A stretch of DNA of 64,000 bases from Volvox africanus (GCA_030268105.1 BSDZ01000026.1:1740001-1804000); one strand, 5' to 3'; counted from the first letter of the stretch, positions 1 to 11,017 are shown. Translations and numbers: made by a program. The notes: generated by a model from the sequence alone, not told the origin.

Positions 1-150
1 GCTAGATTTGTGCCTCCAGCTAGATTTGTGCCGCCAGCTAGACTTGTGCGGCCAGCTAGACATGTGCCGCTAGCTAGATTTGTGCCACTAGCTAGACTTG
101 TGCCGCTAGCTAGACTTGTGCCGCTAGCTAGATTTGTGCCGCTAGCTTGA
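1..150 (+). repeat. Minisatellite block, partial at window edge
   Basis: About eight 18-bp copies, ending at the usual last copy where CTAGCTAGA becomes CTAGCTTGA. The left end lies outside the window. Confidence 0.93.
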
Positions 151-650
151 CTTGTGCCTCTTGCACCTGTTGCTAGCTATCAGAATTCGTTTCCCAAGCA
201 ATACAGGTTTGGCATGCATCCCAACCCGCCACTGCACGACTGTGTTTAAAACCATTTTTGCACCCATGCAGGTCTGCTTGATCTTGGTCGAGCGGTTGTG
301 CTCTTTCCATGTGTGAGTCCATCCATCATCATAAGCAAGCAAGCATGCATGTATGTGCTTCACGGGGCGGCCATGATGGCATATCGCATGCATATGGCAT
401 GCCGCCCTATCTTGCGAATGAACTGACAAGCAAGCCACGCATATGAAGCAAGCAAGCCACGCACCTGCTCTTCAGCGCTGGAATTCACCATTCTTGCTTC
501 ATCTATCATTCAGGTGCGTGCGTTATGAGCAGGGGGGACAGCTGCATGGGTGGACAAACTGAATGAGAGGGGAGGGCGGTGCTCAACGATGGAGCTCTGC
601 TGCGGAACAGGTGTGAGTGTGTGGTTGAACAGGTTCTCATCCCATGATAC

Positions 651-722
651 GCTCGCGTGGTGTAGTGGTTAGCACTGTGGACTCTGAATCCGCCGACCTG
701 ACTTCAAATCTCAGCGTGAGCT
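651..722 (+). tRNA. tRNA-Gln(CTG)-like, reference copy, likely pseudogene
   Basis: 72 nt. The 7-bp acceptor stem is GCTCGCG/CGTGAGC with one G-U pair. T8 and a 4-bp D stem GTGT/GCAC with loop AGTGGTTA follow. The anticodon stem is GTGGA/TCCGC around loop CTCTGAA, giving anticodon CTG (684-686). The variable loop is CGAC, the T loop TTCAAAT and the discriminator T722, with no CCA, as in eukaryotic tRNA-Gln. The A box TGGTGTAGTGG (658-668) is a perfect match to TRGYNNARNNG. The T stem CTGAC/CTCAG has C53 opposite C61 (702/710); G53-C61 is nearly invariant in tRNAs and lies in the B box, so function is doubtful. No TTTT follows for 347 nt. Confidence 0.8.
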
Positions 723-801
723 GCTTGCGCGGCTGAGCAGAACGCTCATCCAGGATGCTCATCAATGTGTGGGCTCTCACGTTGCCGCAGGAAAATCTGG
801 A

Positions 802-823
802 GGATCTGAAGGATTGAAGGATC
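802..823 (+). repeat. GGATCTGAA/GGATTGAAG short tandem repeat (representative)
   Basis: A variable 8-9-bp repeat 80 bp after the tRNA. Units with one GGATCTGAA have a 998-bp backbone, two give 1007, and the extended GGATTGAAGGATCTGAA forms give 1015 or 1023. The copia element inserted in this locus in the unit at 41883. Confidence 0.85.
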
Positions 824-870
824 TTGGCTGTAAGCATGCACAAGGTCTCATGCACTGGTCTCAACCAAAT

Positions 871-890
871 CACATCACATCACATCACAT
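871..890 (+). repeat. (CACAT)4 microsatellite (representative)
   Basis: Four pentamers in most units. Five in the units with tRNA starts 33967, 35258, 36549, 40412, 49835, 53662 and 57489, which accounts for their 1012-bp backbones. Confidence 0.9.
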
Positions 891-1148
891 CGGGATCTGG
901 TGGCAGAGAGATCCATCATGTTGCAGCGTGTGTGTCCTACGTCATCCGGAAAAGACAGATAGATGGTGCATGCATGCATATGACAGAAGCACAGCTGTGG
1001 CTTGCATGGATAGCCACTACTGACAGTTCAACCAGGTGCATCAACCAGACGGCGCATGCGTGATGTTCTTTTGACCTTCCGATGGTTTGCTTGTAGTATC
1101 TACACGTCTGCACCATCAAGCGGGCAGGCTAGCAAGTGGCACATGTGG

Positions 1149-1427
1149 CTAGCTAGATTTGTGCCGCCAGCTAGACTGGTGCCGCTAGCTAGACTGGTGC
1201 CACTAGCTAGACTGGTGCCACTAGCTAGACTGGTGCCACTAGCTAGACTGGTGCCACTAGCTAGACATGTGCCGCTAGCTAGATTTGTGCCTCCAGCTAG
1301 ACTTGTGCCGCCAGCTAGACTTGTGCGGCCAGCTAGACTGGTGCCGCTAGCTAGATTTGTGCCACTAGCTAGACTTGTGCCGCTAGCTAGACTTGTGCCG
1401 CTAGCTAGATTTGTGCCGCTAGCTTGA
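1149..1427 (+). repeat. 18-bp minisatellite block, representative, with copy-number profile
   Basis: The core copy is GCTAGCTAGACTTGTGCC, containing the palindrome CTAGCTAG. Variants are mainly CTT/CTG/TTT/CAT in the middle and CCG/CCA/CCT/CGG at the junction. It reads open as a Leu-Ala-Arg-Leu-Val-Pro hexapeptide and normally ends at TGA. Copy numbers by block start: 15.5 at 1149, 7804, 16623, 20380, 21674, 22968, 24262, 25547, 26833, 29367, 30653, 33188, 34479, 35770, 38365, 46628, 50347, 54174, 58001, 60555; 15 at 11516, 12793, 14061, 15338, 19095; 14.5 at 9081, 39651, 45360, 49074, 51633, 52901, 55460, 56728, 59287, 61841; 13.5 at 28118, 31938; 12.5 at 2426, 5115; 16.5 at 37061; 9.5 at 17917; 8.5 at 10365, 47914; 25.5 at 3649, 6338, 40924; 23.5 at 63109. 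Coding is unlikely: the upstream start region is broken by TAA in eight units. Confidence 0.95.
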
Positions 1428-1927
1428 CTTGTGCCTCTTGCACCTGTTGCTAGCTATCAGAATTCGTTTCCCAAGCAATACAGGTTTGGCATGCATCCCA
1501 ACCCGCCACTGCACGACTGTGTTTAAAACCATTTTTGCACCCATGCAGGTCTGCTTGATCTTGGTCGAGCGGCTGTGCTCTTTCCATGTGTGAGTCCATC
1601 CATCATCATAAGCAAGCAAGCAAGCATGTATGTGCTTCACGGGGCGGCCATGATGGCATATCGCATGCATATGGCATGCCGCCCTATCTTGCGAATGAAC
1701 TGACAAGCAAGCCACGCATATGAAGCAAGCAAGCCACGCACCTGCTCTTCAGCGCTGGAATTCACCATTCTTGCTTCATCTATCATTCAGGTGCGTGCGT
1801 TATGAGCAGGGGAGACAGCTGCATGGGTGGACAAACTGAATGAGAGGGGAGGGCGGTGCTCAACGATGGAGCTCTGCTGCGGAACAGGTGTGAGTGTGTG
1901 GTTGAACAGGTTCTCATCCCATGATAC

Positions 1928-1999
1928 GCTTGCGTGGTGTAGTGGTTAGCACTGTGGACTCTGAATCCGCGGACCTTACTTCAAATCTCAGCGTGAGCT
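1928..1999 (+). tRNA. tRNA-Gln(CTG)-like, degenerate copy
   Basis: Variable loop GGAC. Two extra changes: acceptor GCTTGCG (T4-G69 wobble) and T-stem CTTAC, giving mismatches at 51-63 and 53-61. The most degraded copy in the window. Confidence 0.7.
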
Positions 2000-3150
2000 G
2001 CTTGCGCGGCTGAGCAGAACGCTCATCCAGGATGCTCATCAATGTGTGGGCTCTCACGTTGCCGCAGGAAAATCTGGAGGATCTGAAGGATTGAAGGATC
2101 TTGGCTGTAAGCATGCACAAGGTCTCATGCACTGGTCTCAACCAAATCACATCACATCACATCACATCGGGATCTGGTGGCAGAGAGATCCATCATGTTG
2201 CAGCGTGTGTGTCCTACGTCATCCGGAAAAGACAGATAGATGGTGCATGCATGCATATGACAGAAGCACAGCTGTGGCTTGCATGGATAGCCACTACTGA
2301 CAGTTCAACCAGGTGCATCAACCAGACGGCGCATGCGTGATGTTCTTTAAACCTTCCGATGGTTTGCTTGTAGTATCTACACGTCTGCACCATCAAGCGG
2401 ACAGGCTAGCAAGTGGCACATGTGGCTAGCTAGATTTGTGCCGCCAGCTAGACTGGTGCCGCTAGCTAGACTGGTGCCACTAGCTAGACTTGTGCCACTA
2501 GCTAGATTTGTGCCTCCAGCTAGATTTGTGCCTCCAGCTAGACTGGTGCGGCCAGTTAGACTTGTGCGGCCAGCTAGACTGGTGCCGCTAGCTAGATTTG
2601 TGCCACTAGCTAGACTTGTGCCGCTAGCTAGATTTGTGCCGCTAGCTTGACTTGTGCCTCTTGCACCTGTTGCTAGCTATCAGAATTCGTTTCCCAAGCA
2701 ATACAGGTTTGGCATGCATCCCAACCCGCCACTGCACGACTGTGTTTAAAACCATTTTTGCACCCATGCAGGTCTGCTTGATCTTGGTCGAGCGGTTGTG
2801 CTCTTTCCATGTGTGAGTCCATCCATCATCATAAGCAAGCAAGCAAGCATGTATGTGCTTCACGGGGCGGCCATGATGGCATATCGCATGCATATGGCAT
2901 GCCGCCCTATCTTGCGAATGAACTGACAAGCAAGCCACGCATATGAAGCAAGCAAGCCACGCACCTGCTCTTCAGCGCTGGAATTCACCATTCTTGCTTC
3001 ATCTATCATTCAGGTGCGTGCGTTATGAGCAGGGGGGACAGCTGCATGGGTGGACAAACTGAATGAGAGGGGAGGGCGGTGCTCAACGATGGAGCTCTGC
3101 TGCGGAACAGGTGTGAGTGTGTGGTTGAACAGGTTCTCATCCCATGATAC

Positions 3151-3222
3151 GCTCGCGTGGTGTAGTGGTTAGCACTGTGGACTCTGAATCCGCCGACCTG
3201 ACTTCAAATCTCAGCGTGAGCT
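3151..3222 (+). tRNA. tRNA-Gln(CTG)-like, CGAC class
   Basis: Identical to the copy at 651, including C53. Confidence 0.77.
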
Positions 3223-3648
3223 GCTTGCGCGGCTGAGCAGAACGCTCATCCAGGATGCTCATCAATGTGTGGGCTCTCACGTTGCCGCAGGAAAATCTGG
3301 AGGATCTGAAGGATTGAAGGATCTTGGCTGTAAGCATGCACAAGGTCTCATGCACTGGTCTCAACCAAATCACATCACATCACATCACATCGGGATCTGG
3401 TGGCAGAGAGATCCATCATGTTGCAGCGTGTGTGTCCTACGTCATCCGGAAAAGACAGATAGATGGTGCATGCATGCATATGACAGAAGCACAGCTGTGG
3501 CTTGCATGGATAGCCACTACTGACAGTTCAACCAGGTGCATCAACCAGACGGCGCATGCGTGATGTTCTTTTGACCTTCCGATGGTTTGCTTGTAGTATC
3601 TACACGTCTGCACCATCAAGCGGGCAGGCTAGCAAGTGGCACATGTGG

Positions 3649-4107
3649 CTAGCTAGATTTGTGCCGCCAGCTAGACTGGTGCTGCTAGCTAGACTGGTGC
3701 CACTAGCTAGACTGGTGCCACTAGCTAGACTGGTGCCACTAGCTAGACTTGTGCCACTAGCTAGATTTGTGCCTCCAGCTAGGTTTGTGCCTCCAGCTAG
3801 ACTTGTGTGGCCAGCTAGACTTGTGCGGCCAGCTAGACTGGTGCCGCTAGCTAGATTTGTGCCACTAGCTAGACTTGTGCCGCTAGCTAGATTTGTTCCA
3901 CTAGCTAGACTTGTTCCGCCAGCTAGACTTGTGCGGCCAGCTAGACTGGTGCCACTAGCTAGATTTGTGCCTCCAGCTAGACTTGTGCCGCCAGCTAGAC
4001 TTGTGCGGCCAGCTAGACTGGTGCCGCTAGCTAGATTTGTGCCACTAGCTAGACTTGTGCCGCTAGCTAGACTTGTGCCGCTAGCTAGATTTGTGCCGCT
4101 AGCTTGA
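3649..4107 (+). repeat. Expanded minisatellite block (25.5 copies)
   Basis: At 459 bp this is 180 bp (ten 18-bp copies) longer than the common 279-bp block. A run of about ten copies with the order -CCA CTA-, -CCG CCA-, -CGG CCA- appears twice, so the expansion looks like an internal duplication. It carries GTTCC in place of GTGCC in two adjacent copies, a variant shared with the block at 6338. Confidence 0.93.
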
Positions 4108-4607
4108 CTTGTGCCTCTTGCACCTGTTGCTAGCTATCAGAATTCGTTTCCCAAGCAATACAGGTTTGGCATGCATCCCAACCCGCCACTGCACGACTGT
4201 GTTTAAAACTATTTTTGCACCCATGCAGGTCTGCTTGATCTTGGTCGAGCGGCTGTGCTCTTTCCATGTGTGAGTCCATCCATCATCATAAGCAAGCAAG
4301 CATGCATGTATGTGCTTCACGGGGCGGCCATGATGGCATATCGCATGCATATGGCATGCCGCCCTATCTTGCGAATGAACTGACAAGCAAGCCACGCATA
4401 TGAAGCAAGCAAGCCACGCACCTGCTCTTCAGCGCTGGAAATCACCATTCTTGCTTCATCTATCATTCAGGTGCGTGCGTTATGAGCAGGGGGGACAGCT
4501 GCATGGGTGGACAAACTGAATGAGAGGGGAGGGCGGTGCTCAACGATGGAGCTCTGCAGCGGAACAGGTGTGACTGTGTGGTTGAACAGATTCTCATCCC
4601 ATGATAC

Positions 4608-4679
4608 GCTCGCGTGGTGTAGTGGTTAGCACTGTGGACTCTGAATCCGCCATCCTGACTTCAAATCTCAGCGTGAGCT
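4608..4679 (+). tRNA. tRNA-Gln(CTG)-like, CATC class
   Basis: Variable loop CATC. Flanked by private GTGTGACTG upstream and GCTCATTAATG downstream, both also seen around the copy at 7297. Confidence 0.77.
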
Positions 4680-5839
4680 GCCTGCGCGGCTGAGCAGAAC
4701 GCTCATCCAGGATGCTCATTAATGTGTGGGCTCTCACGTTGCCGCAGGAAAATCTGGAGGATCTGAAGGATCTAAAGGATTGAAGGATCTTGGCTGTAAG
4801 CATGCACAAGGTCTCATGCACTGGTCTCAACCAAATCACATCACATCACATCACATCGGGATCTGGTGGCAGAGAGATCCATCATGTTGCAGCGTGTGTG
4901 TCCTACGTCATCCAGAAAAGACAGATAGATGGTGCATGCATGCATATGACAGAAGCACAGCTGTGGCTTGCATGGATAGCCACTACTGACAGTTCAACCA
5001 GGTGCATCAACCAGACGGCGCATGCGTGATGTTCTTTTGACCTTCCGATGGTTTGCTTGTAGTATCTACACGTCTGCACCATCAAGCGGGCAGGCTAGCA
5101 AGTGGCACATGTGGCTAGCTAGATTTGTGCCGCCAGCTAGACTGGTGCCGCTAGCTAGACTGGTGCCACTAGCTAGACTTGTGCCACTAGCTAGATTTGT
5201 GCCTCCAGCTAGATTTGTGCCTCCAGCTAGACTGGTGCGGCCAGTTAGACTTGTGCGGCCAGCTAGACTGGTGCCGCTAGCTAGATTTGTGCCACTAGCT
5301 AGACTTGTGCCGCTAGCTAGATTTGTGCCGCTAGCTTGACTTGTGCCTCTTGCACCTGTTGCTAGCTATCAGAATTCGTTTCCCAAGCAATACAGGTTTG
5401 GCATGCATCCCAACCCGCCACTGCACGACTGTGTTTAAAACCATTTTTGCACCCATGCAGGTCTGCTTGATCTTGGTCGAGCGGTTGTGCTCTTTCCATG
5501 TGTGAGTCCATCCATCATCATAAGCAAGCAAGCAAGCATGTATGTGCTTCACGGGGCGGCCATGATGGCATATCGCATGCATATGGCATGCCGCCCTATC
5601 TTGCGAATGAACTGACAAGCAAGCCACGCATATGAAGCAAGCAAGCCACGCACCTGCTCTTCAGCGCTGGAATTCACCATTCTTGCTTCATCTATCATTC
5701 AGGTGCGTGCGTTATGAGCAGGGGGGACAGCTGCATGGGTGGACAAACTGAATGAGAGGGGAGGGCGGTGCTCAACGATGGAGCTCTGCTGCGGAACAGG
5801 TGTGAGTGTGTGGTTGAACAGGTTCTCATCCCATGATAC

Positions 5840-5911
5840 GCTCGCGTGGTGTAGTGGTTAGCACTGTGGACTCTGAATCCGCGGACCTGACTTCAAATCT
5901 CAGCGTGAGCT
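5840..5911 (+). tRNA. tRNA-Gln(CTG)-like, GGAC class
   Basis: Variable loop GGAC, although its higher-order partner at 3151 has CGAC. Confidence 0.77.
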
Positions 5912-6337
5912 GCTTGCGCGGCTGAGCAGAACGCTCATCCAGGATGCTCATCAATGTGTGGGCTCTCACGTTGCCGCAGGAAAATCTGGAGGATCTGAAG
6001 GATTGAAGGATCTTGGCTGTAAGCATGCACAAGGTCTCATGCACTGGTCTCAACCAAATCACATCACATCACATCACATCGGGATCTGGTGGCAGAGAGA
6101 TCCATCATGTTGCAGCGTGTGTGTCCTACGTCATCCGGAAAAGACAGATAGATGGTGCATGCATGCATATGACAGAAGCACAGCTGTGGCTTGCATGGAT
6201 AGCCACTACTGACAGTTCAACCAGGTGCATCAACCAGACGGCGCATGCGTGATGTTCTTTTGACCTTCCGATGGTTTGCTTGTAGTATCTACACGTCTGC
6301 ACCATCAAGCGGGCAGGCTAGCAAGTGGCACATGTGG

Positions 6338-6796
6338 CTAGCTAGATTTGTGCCGCCAGCTAGACTGGTGCCGCTAGCTAGACTGGTGCCACTAGCTAGA
6401 CTGGTGCCACTAGCTAGACTGGTGCCACTAGCTAGACTTGTGCCACTAGCTAGATTTGTGCCTCCAGCTAGGTTTGTGCCTCCAGCTAGACTTGTGTGGC
6501 CAGCTAGACTTGTGCGGCCAGCTAGACTGGTGCCGCTAGCTAGATTTGTGCCACTAGCTAGACTTGTGCCGCTAGCTAGATTTGTTCCACTAGCTAGACT
6601 TGTTCCGCCAGCTAGACTTGTGCGGCCAGCTAGACTGGTGCCACTAGCTAGATTTGTGCCTCCAGCTAGACTTGTGCCGCCAGCTAGACTTGTGCGGCCA
6701 GCTAGACTGGTGCCGCTAGCTAGATTTGTGCCACTAGCTAGACTTGTGCCGCTAGCTAGACTTGTGCCGCTAGCTAGATTTGTGCCGCTAGCTTGA
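6338..6796 (+). repeat. Expanded minisatellite block (25.5 copies), HOR partner
   Basis: Same length and almost the same variant order as the block 2689 bp upstream, including the GTTCC copies. It differs near its start, where GTGCCG replaces GTGCTG. The two blocks descend from a single expanded ancestor. Confidence 0.93.
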
Positions 6797-7296
6797 CTTG
6801 TGCCTCTTGCACCTGTTGCTAGCTATCAGAATTCGTTTCCCAAGCAATACAGGTTTGGCATGCATCCCAACCCGCCACTGCACGACTGTGTTTAAAACTA
6901 TTTTTGCACCCATGCAGGTCTGCTTGATCTTGGTCGAGCGGCTGTGCTCTTTCCATGTGTGAGTCCATCCATCATCATAAGCAAGCAAGCATGCATGTAT
7001 GTGCTTCACGGGGCGGCCATGATGGCATATCGCATGCATATGGCATGCCGCCCTATCTTGCGAATGAACTGACAAGCAAGCCACGCATATGAAGCAAGCA
7101 AGCCACGCACCTGCTCTTCAGCGCTGGAAATCACCATTCTTGCTTCATCTATCATTCAGGTGCGTGCGTTATGAGCAGGGGGGACAGCTGCATGGGTGGA
7201 CAAACTGAATGAGAGGGGAGGGCGGTGCTCAACGATGGAGCTCTGCAGCGGAACAGGTGTGACTGTGTGGTTGAACAGATTCTCATCCCATGATAC

Positions 7297-7368
7297 GCTC
7301 GCGTGGTGTAGTGGTTAGCACTGTGGACTCTGAATCCGCGGACCTGACTTCAAATCTCAGCGTGAGCT
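7297..7368 (+). tRNA. tRNA-Gln(CTG)-like, GGAC class
   Basis: Variable loop GGAC inside the same rare flanking haplotype that surrounds the CATC copy at 4608. Confidence 0.77.
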
Positions 7369-8582
7369 GCCTGCGCGGCTGAGCAGAACGCTCATCCAGG
7401 ATGCTCATTAATGTGTGGGCTCTCACGTTGCCGCAGGAAAATCTGGAGGATCTGAAGGATCTGAAGGATTGAAGGATCTTGGCTGTAAGCATGCACAAGG
7501 TCTCATGCACTGGTCTCAACCAAATCACATCACATCACATCACATCGGGATCTGGTGGCAGAGAGATCCATCATGTTGCAGCGTGTGTGTCCTACGTCAT
7601 CCAGAAAAGACAGATAGATGGTGCATGCATGCATATGACAGAAGCACAGCTGTGGCTTGCATGGATAGCCACTACTGACAGTTCAACCAGGTGCATCAAC
7701 CAGACGGCGCATGCGTGATGTTCTTTTGACCTTCCGATGGTTTGCTTGTAGTATCTACACGTCTGCACCATCAAGCGGGCAGGCTAGCAAGTGGCACATG
7801 TGGCTAGCTAGATTTGTGCCGCCAGCTAGACTGGTGCCGCTAGCTGGACTGGTGCCACTTGCTAGACTGGTGCCACTAGCTAGACTGGTGCCACTAGCTA
7901 GACTGGTGCCACTAGCTAGACTTGTGCCTCCAGCTAGATTTGTGCCTCCAGCTAGACTTGTGCCGCCAGCTAGACTTGTGGGGCCAGCTAGACTGGTGCC
8001 ACTAGCTAGACTTGTGCCACTAGCTAGACTTGTGCCGCTAGCTAGACTTGTGCCGCTAGCTAGATTTGTGCCGCTAGCTTGACTTGTGCCTCTTGCACCT
8101 GTTGCTAGCTATCAGAATTCGTTTCCCAAGCAATACAGGTTTGGCATGCATCCCAACCCGCCACTGCACGACTGTGTTTAAAACCATTTTTGCACCCATG
8201 CAGGTCTGCTCGATCTTGGTCGAGCGGCTGTGCTCTTTCCATGTGTGAGTCCATCCATCATCATAAGCAAGCAAGCATGCATGTATGTGCTTCACGGGGC
8301 GGCCATGATGGCATATCGCATGCATATGGCATGCCGCCCTATCTTGCGAATGAACTGACAAGCAAGCCACGCATATGAAGCAAGCAAGCCACGCACCTGC
8401 TCTTCAGCGCTGGAATTCACCATTCTTGCTTCATCTATCATTCAGGTGCGTGCGTTATGAGCAGGGGGGACAGCTGCATGGGTGGACAAACTGAATGAGA
8501 GGGGAGGGCGGTGCTCAACGATGGAGCTCTGCAGCGGAACAGGTAAGAGTGTGTGGTTGAACAGATTCTCATCCCATGATAC

Positions 8583-8654
8583 GCTCGCGTGGTGTAGTGG
8601 TTAGCACTGTGGACTCTGAATCCGCGGACCTGACTTCAAATCTCAGCGTGAGCT
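8583..8654 (+). tRNA. tRNA-Gln(CTG)-like, GGAC class
   Basis: Variable loop GGAC. The upstream motif is GGTAAGAGT instead of the usual GGTGTGAGT. Confidence 0.77.
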
Positions 8655-9841
8655 GCCTGCGCGGCTGAGCAGAACGCTCATCCAGGATGCTCATCAATGT
8701 GTGGGCTCTCACGTTGCCGCAGGAAAATCTGGAGGATCTGAAGGATTGAAGGATCTTGGCTGTAAGCATGCACAAGGTCTCATGCACTGGTCTCAACCAA
8801 ATCATATCACATCACATCACATCGGGATCTGGTGGCAGAGAGATCCATCATGTTGCAGCGTGTGTGTCCTACGTCATCCGGAAAAGACAGATAGATGGTG
8901 CATGCATGCATATGACAGAAGCACAGCTGTGGCTTGCATGGATAGCCACTACTGACAGTTCAACCAGGTGCATCAACCAGACGGCGCATGCGTGATGTTC
9001 TTTAAACCTTCCGATGGTTTGCTTGTAGTATCTACACGTCTGCACCATCAAGCGGACAGGCTAGCAAGTGGCACATGTGGCTAGCTAGATTTGTGCCGCC
9101 AGCTAGACTGGTGCCGCTAGCTAGACTGGTGCCACTAGCTAGACTGGTGCCACTAGCTAGACTGGTGCCACTAGCTAGACATGTGCGGCCAGCTAGACTT
9201 GTGCCTCCAGCTAGACTTGTGCCGCCAGCTAGACTTGTGCGGCCAGCTAGACTGGTGCCGCTAGCTAGATTTGTGCCACTAGCTAGACTTGTGCCGCTAG
9301 CTAGACTTGTGCCGCTAGCTAGATTTGTGCCGCTAGCTTGACTTGTGCCTCTTGCACCTGTTGCTAGCTATCAGAATTCGTTTCCCAAGCAATACAGGTT
9401 TGGCATGCATCCCAACCCGCCACTGCACGACTGTGTTTAAAACCATTTTTGCACCCATGCAGGTCTGCTTGATCTTGGTCGAGCGGTTGTGCTCTTTCCA
9501 TGTGTGAGTCCATCCATCATCATAAGCAAGCAAGCAAGCATGTATGTGCTTCACGGGGCGGCCATGATGGCATATCGCATGCATATGGCATGCCGCCCTA
9601 TCTTGCGAATGAACTGACAAGCAAGCCACGCATATGAAGCAAGCAAGCCACGCACCTGCTCTTCAGCGCTGGAATTCACCATTCTTGCTTCATCTATCAT
9701 TCAGGTGCGTGCGTTATGAGCAGGGGGGACAGCTGCATGGGTGGACAAACTGAATGAGAGGGGAGGGCGGTGCTCAACGATGGAGCTCTGCTGCGGAACA
9801 GGTGTGAGTGTGTGGTTGAACAGGTTCTCATCCCATGATAC

Positions 9842-9913
9842 GCTCGCGTGGTGTAGTGGTTAGCACTGTGGACTCTGAATCCGCGGACCTGACTTCAAAT
9901 CTCAGCGTGAGCT
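9842..9913 (+). tRNA. tRNA-Gln(CTG)-like, GGAC class
   Basis: Variable loop GGAC. The downstream GGATTGAA repeat is the longest in the window, giving a 1023-bp backbone. Confidence 0.77.
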
Positions 9914-11017
9914 GCCTGCGCGGCTGAGCAGAACGCTCATCCAGGATGCTCATCAATGTGTGGGCTCTCACGTTGCCGCAGGAAAATCTGGAGGATCTGA
10001 AGGATTGAAGGATTGAAGGATCTGAAGGATTGAAGGATCTTGGCTGTAAGCATGCACAAGGTCTCATGCACTGGTCTCAACCAAATCACATCACATCACA
10101 TCACATCGGGATCTGGTGGCAGAGAGATCCATCATGTTGCAGCGTGTGTGTCCTACGTCATCCAGAAAAGACAGATAGATGGTGCATGCATGCATATGAC
10201 AGAAGCACAGCTGTGGCTTGCATGGATAGCCACTACTGACAGTTCAACCAGGTGCATCAACCAGACGGCGCATGCGTGATGTTCTTTTGACCTTCCGATG
10301 GTTTGCTTGTAGTATCTACACGTCTGCACCATCAAGCAGGCAGGCTAGCAAGTGGCACATGTGGCTAGCTAGATTTGTGCCGCCAGCTAGACTGGTGCCG
10401 CTAGCTAGACTGGTGCCACTAGCTAGACTGGTGCCACTAGCTAGACTGGTGCCACTAGCTAGACTTGTGCCGCTAGCTAGACTTGTGCCGCTAGCTAGAT
10501 TTGTGCCGCTAGCTTGACTTGTGCCTCTTGCACCTGTTGCTAGCTATCAGAATTCGTTTCCCAAGCAATACAGGTTTGGCATGCATCCCAACCCGCCACT
10601 GCACGACTGTGTTTAAAACCATTTTTGCACCCATGCAGGTCTGCTTGATCTTGGTCGAGCGGTTGTGCTCTTTCCATGTGTGAGTCCATCCATCATCATA
10701 AGCAAGCAAGCATGCATGTATGTGCTTCACGGGGCGGCCATGATGGCATATCGCATGCATATGGCATGCCGCCCTATCTTGCGAATGAACTGACAAGCAA
10801 GCCACGCATATGAAGCAAGCAAGCCACGCACCTGCTCTTCAGCGCTGGAATTCACCATTCTTGCTTCATCTATCATTCAGGTGCGTGCGTTATGAGCAGG
10901 GGGGACAGCTGCATGGGTGGACAAACTGAATGAGAGGGGAGGGCGGTGCTCAACGATGGAGCTCTGCAGCGGAACAGGTGTGAGTGTGTGGTTGAACAGA
11001 TTCTCATCCCATGATAC

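Larger units (their letters stand above)
651..1927 (+). repeat. Representative satellite monomer (1277 bp), anatomy
   Basis: Taken from one tRNA start to the next. In order: tRNA-Gln-like 651-722; a small hairpin TGAGC/GCTCA at 734-748; GGATCTGAA/GGATTGAAG repeat about 802-823; (CACAT)4 at 871-890; alternating GCATGCAT tract 967-982; first TTTT run after the tRNA at 1069-1072; 18-bp minisatellite 1149-1427; then about 500 bp of backbone to the next tRNA. The backbone has a TTTAAAA box, AAGC/GCATGC-rich stretches and several short palindromes, but I recognise no gene in it. Every other monomer follows this order. Confidence 0.93.
2426..7803. repeat. Higher-order repeat: 2689-bp dimer, two copies
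   Basis: Minisatellite starts 2426 and 3649 recur at 5115 and 6338; tRNA starts 3151 and 4608 recur at 5840 and 7297, all at +2689. The short (12.5) and long (25.5) minisatellite blocks alternate. The tRNA variable loop differs between the two copies although the flanks share rare variants. Confidence 0.88.

Noticed and set aside
143..180. Protein-coding or transposon remnant at the minisatellite-backbone junction
   Set aside because: The sequence CTTGTGCCTCTTGCACC merely degenerates from the 18-mer; there are no terminal repeats or target duplications.
142..438. 98-codon minus-strand open frame repeated in most monomers
   Set aside because: Its conservation equals that of the surrounding repeat. 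Differences among copies are mostly amino-acid changing (N/S, K/E, Q/K, M/I, V/M, I/T), and several units carry a stop that cuts it to 63 codons. No recognisable domain.
769..1063. 79-102-codon plus-strand open frames between tRNA and minisatellite
   Set aside because: Two overlapping frames over the same DNA. One is repeatedly fused or split by a change from four to five CACAT units, so neither frame is preserved.
1056..1427. Plus-strand open frame encoding a Leu-Ala-Arg-Leu-Val-Pro repeat protein of 81-216 aa
   Set aside because: An 18-bp repeat without stops is open automatically. The upstream start segment is interrupted by TAA in eight units, and the two longest forms come from single changes of the terminal TGA. 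No codon-level constraint is visible.
1149..1427. CRISPR-like appearance of short regular repeats
   Set aside because: Repeats are contiguous with no unique spacers, and the context is eukaryotic with no cas genes.
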